A DNA stretch of 64,000 bases. Origin: Corella eumyota. Its lineage: Eukaryota; Chordata; Ascidiacea; Phlebobranchia; Corellidae. The position numbers and the translations under genes are program-made. Below the pieces are notes generated by a model that ran no database searches, had not been told where the DNA came from, and worked only from the letters and a program-made list of their open reading frames with translations. Of the stretch, positions 60,166-64,000 are shown in pieces. Location of the stretch: assembly GCA_963082875.1 (NCBI GenBank), contig OY720098.1, positions 14,012,001 through 14,076,000 of the forward strand, given 5' to 3'. The stretch's first letter is position 1. Each line of letters begins with the position of its first letter.

Positions 60166-63137
60166 AAAGCCGGTTGTTGTCTGTAGCAGCAACCGGCAAG
60201 CATAGTAACCTGTTTTTCCTGGACGACAAAATATCTAAAATAAAATTCTTAGTTGATTCTGGGGCCGAAATAAGTGTTATTCCACCAACAAGATATGAAC
60301 GCTACAAGAAAAACAAAGAAAACCCTCTAATCGCTGCTAATGGTGGAAAAATACAAACTTATGGTTCAAAAATCATTCGTGTCCACTTACCTACTGGCAC
60401 ATTTGCATGGAAATTTGTTATTGCTGATGTCATGAGACCATTATTAGGTGCTGACTTTATTCGCGAACATTCCTTGGTTGTAGATTTAAAAGGCCGGAAG
60501 CTTTTTAATATTTCAAAACCAACTTTCTCACAAATAAATTCATCATATGACAAGTTGATAAAAGAATTTCCTGATATAACAACACCACGTTTTAATGAAG
60601 GTACTATCAAACATAAAGTCCAGCATTACATCCCAACAACTGGCCCTCCGGTGCATGCTCGAGCGCGACGATTGTCGCCAGAAAAATTAGAAATTGCAAA
60701 ACATGAGTTTTCTAAAATGCTGAATTTAGGAATTATTCAACGGTCATCAAGTCCTTGGTCATCCCCCCTCCATTTAGTTCCTAAAGCTACAGGAGGTTGG
60801 CGCCCATGTGGCGATTATCGTCGACTAAATGCTGTTACGGAACCGGATCGTTATCCGATTCCACATATTCAAGATTTTACCTCTCAATTAGATGGATGTT
60901 GCGTATTCTCAAAAATTGACCTAATAAGAGGGTATCATCAAGTACCAGTAGCTTCAGAAGACATTCAGAAGACAGCCGTCATCACGCCATTTGGACTTTT
61001 TGAATTTAAAAGAATGCCTTTCGGTTTGAAAAACGCAGCTCAAGCCTTTCAAAGACTTATGGATAGTATTTTCCAACACTTAAAATTCGTTTTTGTTTAT
61101 CTGGACGATATATTAGTGGCCAGCAGATCGCAGACTGAACACCTTAAGCATTTACAAGAACTTTTCAAACAACTTTCATGTCATGGTTTAATTATAAATG
61201 TTAAAAAATGTCAATTTGGCAAGACCCAAATTAATTTTTTGGGGCATCAAGTGAGCCGGTATGGAATTATTCCTTTGCCAGACAAAGTAAAAACTATCCA
61301 AAATTTGCAACCACCAAACACTATTAAAGGTCTTCAAGAGTTTGCCGGTATGATCAACTTTTATTTCCGTTTTATTCCAGATGCTGCTCGTATTATGACT
61401 CCAATTTATAAACAGTTAGCTGGCAAGCCATCAAGGTTAAATTGGGATCCACAGTTACAGTCCGCGTTTGACCAAGCAAAGGCTTCTCTTGCGCATTGTG
61501 CCATGTTATATCATCCCCAAGCCAATGCTAAAACTGTTTTAACTGTGGACGCTTCACAAAAAGCAGTAGGTGCTGTTTTACAGCAATTTATCGACGGCGC
61601 TTGGAAACCCCTCGCATTTTTTAGTAAACACTTGAGGCTGGCGGAGGAAAAATATAGTACATTTGACCGAGAACTGTTGGCAATTTATCTGGCGGTGCGT
61701 CATTTTCGATACTTTCTTCAAGGCAGAATTTTTACAATTTATACAGACCACAAACCTCTTATTTTCGCCTTTTCAAAAGCTTCTGATCCCTGGTCCAGTC
61801 GACAACAGCGTCATTTATCTGCAATATCCGAATATTCTACAGACATCCAACACATCAGCGGAAAAAGTAATGTTGTAGCAGATGCTTTGTCACGGGCCAA
61901 TATATTCAACGTCAATCAAACCATTGATATGGACTATAAAATTTTTGCTGCGGACCAATTAGATCGAGAAGTACAAAGTTATCGATCAGCCGACACGAAG
62001 CTTAAAGTAGCCGACGTCACATTTGAAAAACAAGACTTTTCAATACTTTGCGACATTTCGACCGGCAAGCCTCGCCCTATTGTTCCTCTAAAGTGGCGTG
62101 AAAAAGTTTTTCATATTATTCACGACCTTTCGCATCCATCTATACGAACAACGCGGAAGTTAATAAGCTCAAAGTTTGTTTGGAATGGGCTTAATAAAGA
62201 CGTGGGAATATGGACAAGGCAGTGTTTATCTTGCCAAAAATCCAAGATACAAAGGCATGTTCACGCTCCATTGGTTAGATATCCTGAAACCCAGAATCGT
62301 TTTAGTGATTTAAACATTGACATTGTAGGACCACTTCCGCCCTCCGACGGCCATGTTTATCTTCTTACCATCGTTGACCGTTTTACTAGGTGGCCGGAAG
62401 CTATTCCAATGAAAAATTCAACAACGGCAACTTGTGCGAAAATGTTTTTATACCATTGGATTTCACGATTTGGTATACCAACCAACCTGTCTAGTGATCG
62501 CGGAGCGCAATTTACTTCAAGTATCTGGAGAAATATGAACGAGACACTTGGCATACAAATTCATCATACGTGCGCCTTCAGACCACAAGCAAACGGTTTG
62601 GTGGAAAGGTTTCATCGACACCTTAAAAGTTCACTAATGGCACGACTAGAGGGTCCAAACTGGATTGAACAACTTCCATGGGTACTTTTGGGTATTCGAA
62701 CCGCGCCGAAAGAAGATCTAAAGATATCGTCTGCCGAGTTGGTTTATGGCACTCCACTTTCCGTTCCTGGGGATTTAATAAAGCATGAACCAAATTTAAA
62801 TGATGCAAAAACGACGCTCAAGTATTTAAAAGAAAAAGTAAATAATTTTGTTCCTCAGCCGATGTCGCGCCACGCTATTCTGAAAACAAATTTTCCCCCC
62901 AGCTTAAAAACTTGCAAATACGTTTTTGTTCGTAAGGATTCACATCGACCGCCACTTACCGCACCATACCAAGGACCGTATTTAGTTTTAAAACGTGGCC
63001 CAAAAACTTTTGAATTAGAAATGGGTGCCAACAAACAAATAGTTTCGGTGGATCGTTTGAAACCGGTGCACGCGGATCCCACTCAGCCGATCCAAGTAAC
63101 CAAACATATTGGTCGTGGTAGACCCAAAAAGATCTAA
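60132..63137 (+). CDS. pol: pol polyprotein of the CsRN1-like element
   Basis: An open frame of about 1000 residues. Domain order is protease ([13 protein letters not shown], about residues 37-50), reverse transcriptase (ending in the [10 protein letters not shown] catalytic box), RNase H ([33 protein letters not shown]), and integrase with an HHCC zinc module (HDLSHPS...CLSCQ), DDE core ([20 protein letters not shown]) and C-terminal GPY/F-type module ([17 protein letters not shown]). PR-RT-RH-IN order is the Ty3 order. There is no chromodomain and no envelope gene. Confidence 0.95.
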   Translation: MYPTMSIFGKLESRLLSVAATGKHSNLFFLDDKISKIKFLVDSGAEISVIPPTRYERYKKNKENPLIAANGGKIQTYGSKIIRVHLPTGTFAWKFVIADVMRPLLGADFIREHSLVVDLKGRKLFNISKPTFSQINSSYDKLIKEFPDITTPRFNEGTIKHKVQHYIPTTGPPVHARARRLSPEKLEIAKHEFSKMLNLGIIQRSSSPWSSPLHLVPKATGGWRPCGDYRRLNAVTEPDRYPIPHIQDFTSQLDGCCVFSKIDLIRGYHQVPVASEDIQKTAVITPFGLFEFKRMPFGLKNAAQAFQRLMDSIFQHLKFVFVYLDDILVASRSQTEHLKHLQELFKQLSCHGLIINVKKCQFGKTQINFLGHQVSRYGIIPLPDKVKTIQNLQPPNTIKGLQEFAGMINFYFRFIPDAARIMTPIYKQLAGKPSRLNWDPQLQSAFDQAKASLAHCAMLYHPQANAKTVLTVDASQKAVGAVLQQFIDGAWKPLAFFSKHLRLAEEKYSTFDRELLAIYLAVRHFRYFLQGRIFTIYTDHKPLIFAFSKASDPWSSRQQRHLSAISEYSTDIQHISGKSNVVADALSRANIFNVNQTIDMDYKIFAADQLDREVQSYRSADTKLKVADVTFEKQDFSILCDISTGKPRPIVPLKWREKVFHIIHDLSHPSIRTTRKLISSKFVWNGLNKDVGIWTRQCLSCQKSKIQRHVHAPLVRYPETQNRFSDLNIDIVGPLPPSDGHVYLLTIVDRFTRWPEAIPMKNSTTATCAKMFLYHWISRFGIPTNLSSDRGAQFTSSIWRNMNETLGIQIHHTCAFRPQANGLVERFHRHLKSSLMARLEGPNWIEQLPWVLLGIRTAPKEDLKISSAELVYGTPLSVPGDLIKHEPNLNDAKTTLKYLKEKVNNFVPQPMSRHAILKTNFPPSLKTCKYVFVRKDSHRPPLTAPYQGPYLVLKRGPKTFELEMGANKQIVSVDRLKPVHADPTQPIQVTKHIGRGRPKKI

Positions 63138-63213
63138 TACAAACATTTTTATTTGAATTAACTGTTATTGCTATTTTTTTTTGTGTATTTACGACGCTTC
63201 TGAGGGGGGGTTA

Positions 63214-63395
63214 TGTGGCGTAAACATTATTGTTATCGAAGCTTGTGTGTTTTAGTGCGCACGCGTATCGGTGCGTTTTGCCTTTTTCCCTTTTATGTAG
63301 CCTTTTGGTGCGCTTCCTTCCATTTTGTTATCATTACTTTAAGTTACAAAATAAGAAGCACGATATTGTAAAATCGTTTAACTTTGATTACTACA
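63214..63395 (+). repeat. 3' LTR of the CsRN1-like element
   Basis: 182 bp, preceded by a polypurine tract of seven or more G residues and followed by the ATGT duplication. Confidence 0.95.
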
Positions 63396-63399
63396 ATGT

Positions 63400-64000
63400 A
63401 AAGTTTATACCTTCAATAATCCATTCTGTTAAAGTTTTTATTAGTTGGTATTTTTGTAATATTACATTACTGTTAGTTCGAAAAGGGTTTTTGTTGGTTT
63501 TATGTCAAGTTAACTCAAAAAAAACTTACCCAATAAAACTGTAACGAATCCGCAATCTTGTTGTTTACGCCAAAGTCCAATCTATTCTTCAGATCACGTG
63601 TTTACACCTATTGTAGATCTGTTACTCCCTTATCTCTATCACGTGGCTTAATCGCGTGATGTATTAGTTTAACTGTTTCGGATGTATTTGTAAATAGTAT
63701 TCGTGTTACGAGTTTGTGAACGTTTGTATGTGTATCTTTTGAAGGGTGATATTTTTAAATATTTAAAATTTAAGTTTTTTATTATTACTCTTTCATTAAT
63801 CGCTTTAAGTATTTTATTATTACTCTTCCATTAATCGCTTAATGAAAATACTATAGCAGACAGAGCGCATTTTCCAACCCGCTTCTAAGCGGTATTGACT
63901 TTACCTTTTTTTCGCTTTAAAGCAAGTAACAAATGGCCTGGTATTTTCAAAATAAAAGTATCCAAAATAAAACTCGTTGCATATAATATGTTTTTGGTCA
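63400..64000. other. right-edge spacer; short tandem duplication at about 63776-63842
   Basis: No gene. A unit of about 33 bp (TTTATTATTACTCTTTCATTAATCGCTT-like) occurs twice in tandem. The stretch from 63539 (TGTAACGAATCCG) to about 63979, with AATAAA words near its end, has LTR-like character but is cut by the window edge and unproven. Confidence 0.35.

Larger units (their letters stand above)
59333..63395 (+). mobile_element. whole-looking Ty3-type LTR retrotransposon, CsRN1-like clade
   Basis: An element of 4063 bp with 182-bp LTRs that look identical by eye (59333-59514 and 63214-63395), both TG...CA. The 4-bp direct repeats ATGT flank it (59329-59332 and 63396-63399). The primer-binding site TGGTGACCCCGACG, one base after the 5' LTR, fits tRNA-Trp, and a G-rich polypurine tract (63202-63210) precedes the 3' LTR. 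The interior holds gag and pol, both open. tRNA-Trp priming plus a CHCC-type gag knuckle are known traits of the CsRN1 clade. I see no breaks; identical LTRs imply a very recent insertion. Confidence 0.95.

Noticed and set aside
63539-63979. A second LTR at the window edge
   Set aside because: It begins with TGTAACG and has AATAAA words, but no matching partner LTR, target duplication or coding interior can be seen before the window ends.

Overview
The window is animal nuclear DNA: strongly AT-rich, with short AT-rich introns with GT/AG ends, and with genes on both strands. The gene content (Niban, TMBIM6, astacin/ShK proteases, a class A GPCR), the compact genes, the tRNA-derived SINEs and a CsRN1-like Ty3 retroelement suggest a tunicate, most probably a Ciona-type ascidian. 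The organism is inferred; nothing in the sequence names it. All multi-exon models below were built by hand from reading frame, splice-site consensus and family similarity, and their intron phases close exactly.

Region 1 (1-29 kb) is gene-dense. A seven-exon class A GPCR (436-2818, +) is followed by a 17-exon Niban/FAM129 gene with a PH domain (3774-11322, +). Next is a six-exon TMBIM6 / Bax inhibitor-1 gene (12984-16709, +), which runs tail to tail into a nine-exon leucine-rich-repeat, lysine-rich protein gene (17157-22752, -). A nine-exon gene for PdxS/PDX1/SNZ, the pyridoxal 5'-phosphate synthase subunit (26331-28942, +), comes last. This vitamin B6 enzyme is absent from most animals. It is the most surprising host gene here, and its ordinary local-style introns argue against contamination.

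Region 2 (31-48.4 kb) is repeat-dominated. It has a 30-bp minisatellite and a long composite repeat family. In that family, degenerate arrays with a G-run every 13-17 bases flip to the complementary C-rich strand, giving giant potential hairpins, and the arrays alternate with three conserved AT-rich core modules. A decayed Ty3-type retroelement fossil and a decayed P-element/THAP-type transposase lie within this region.

Region 3 (49-56.7 kb, -) holds two tandem paralogous secreted astacin metalloprotease genes. Both have an antistasin-like cysteine module in the propeptide region, a complete catalytic domain, and threonine-rich linkers carrying two or three ShK modules.

Region 4 (57-64 kb) has intergenic DNA with a tRNA-derived SINE, and a whole-looking, very young CsRN1-like Ty3 LTR retrotransposon (59333-63395).

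Small non-autonomous elements sit in introns and spacers: a hAT-like MITE (15741-16213), a foldback element with 8-bp target duplications and a small relative (23087-23722 and 26655-26793), and several SINE copies.
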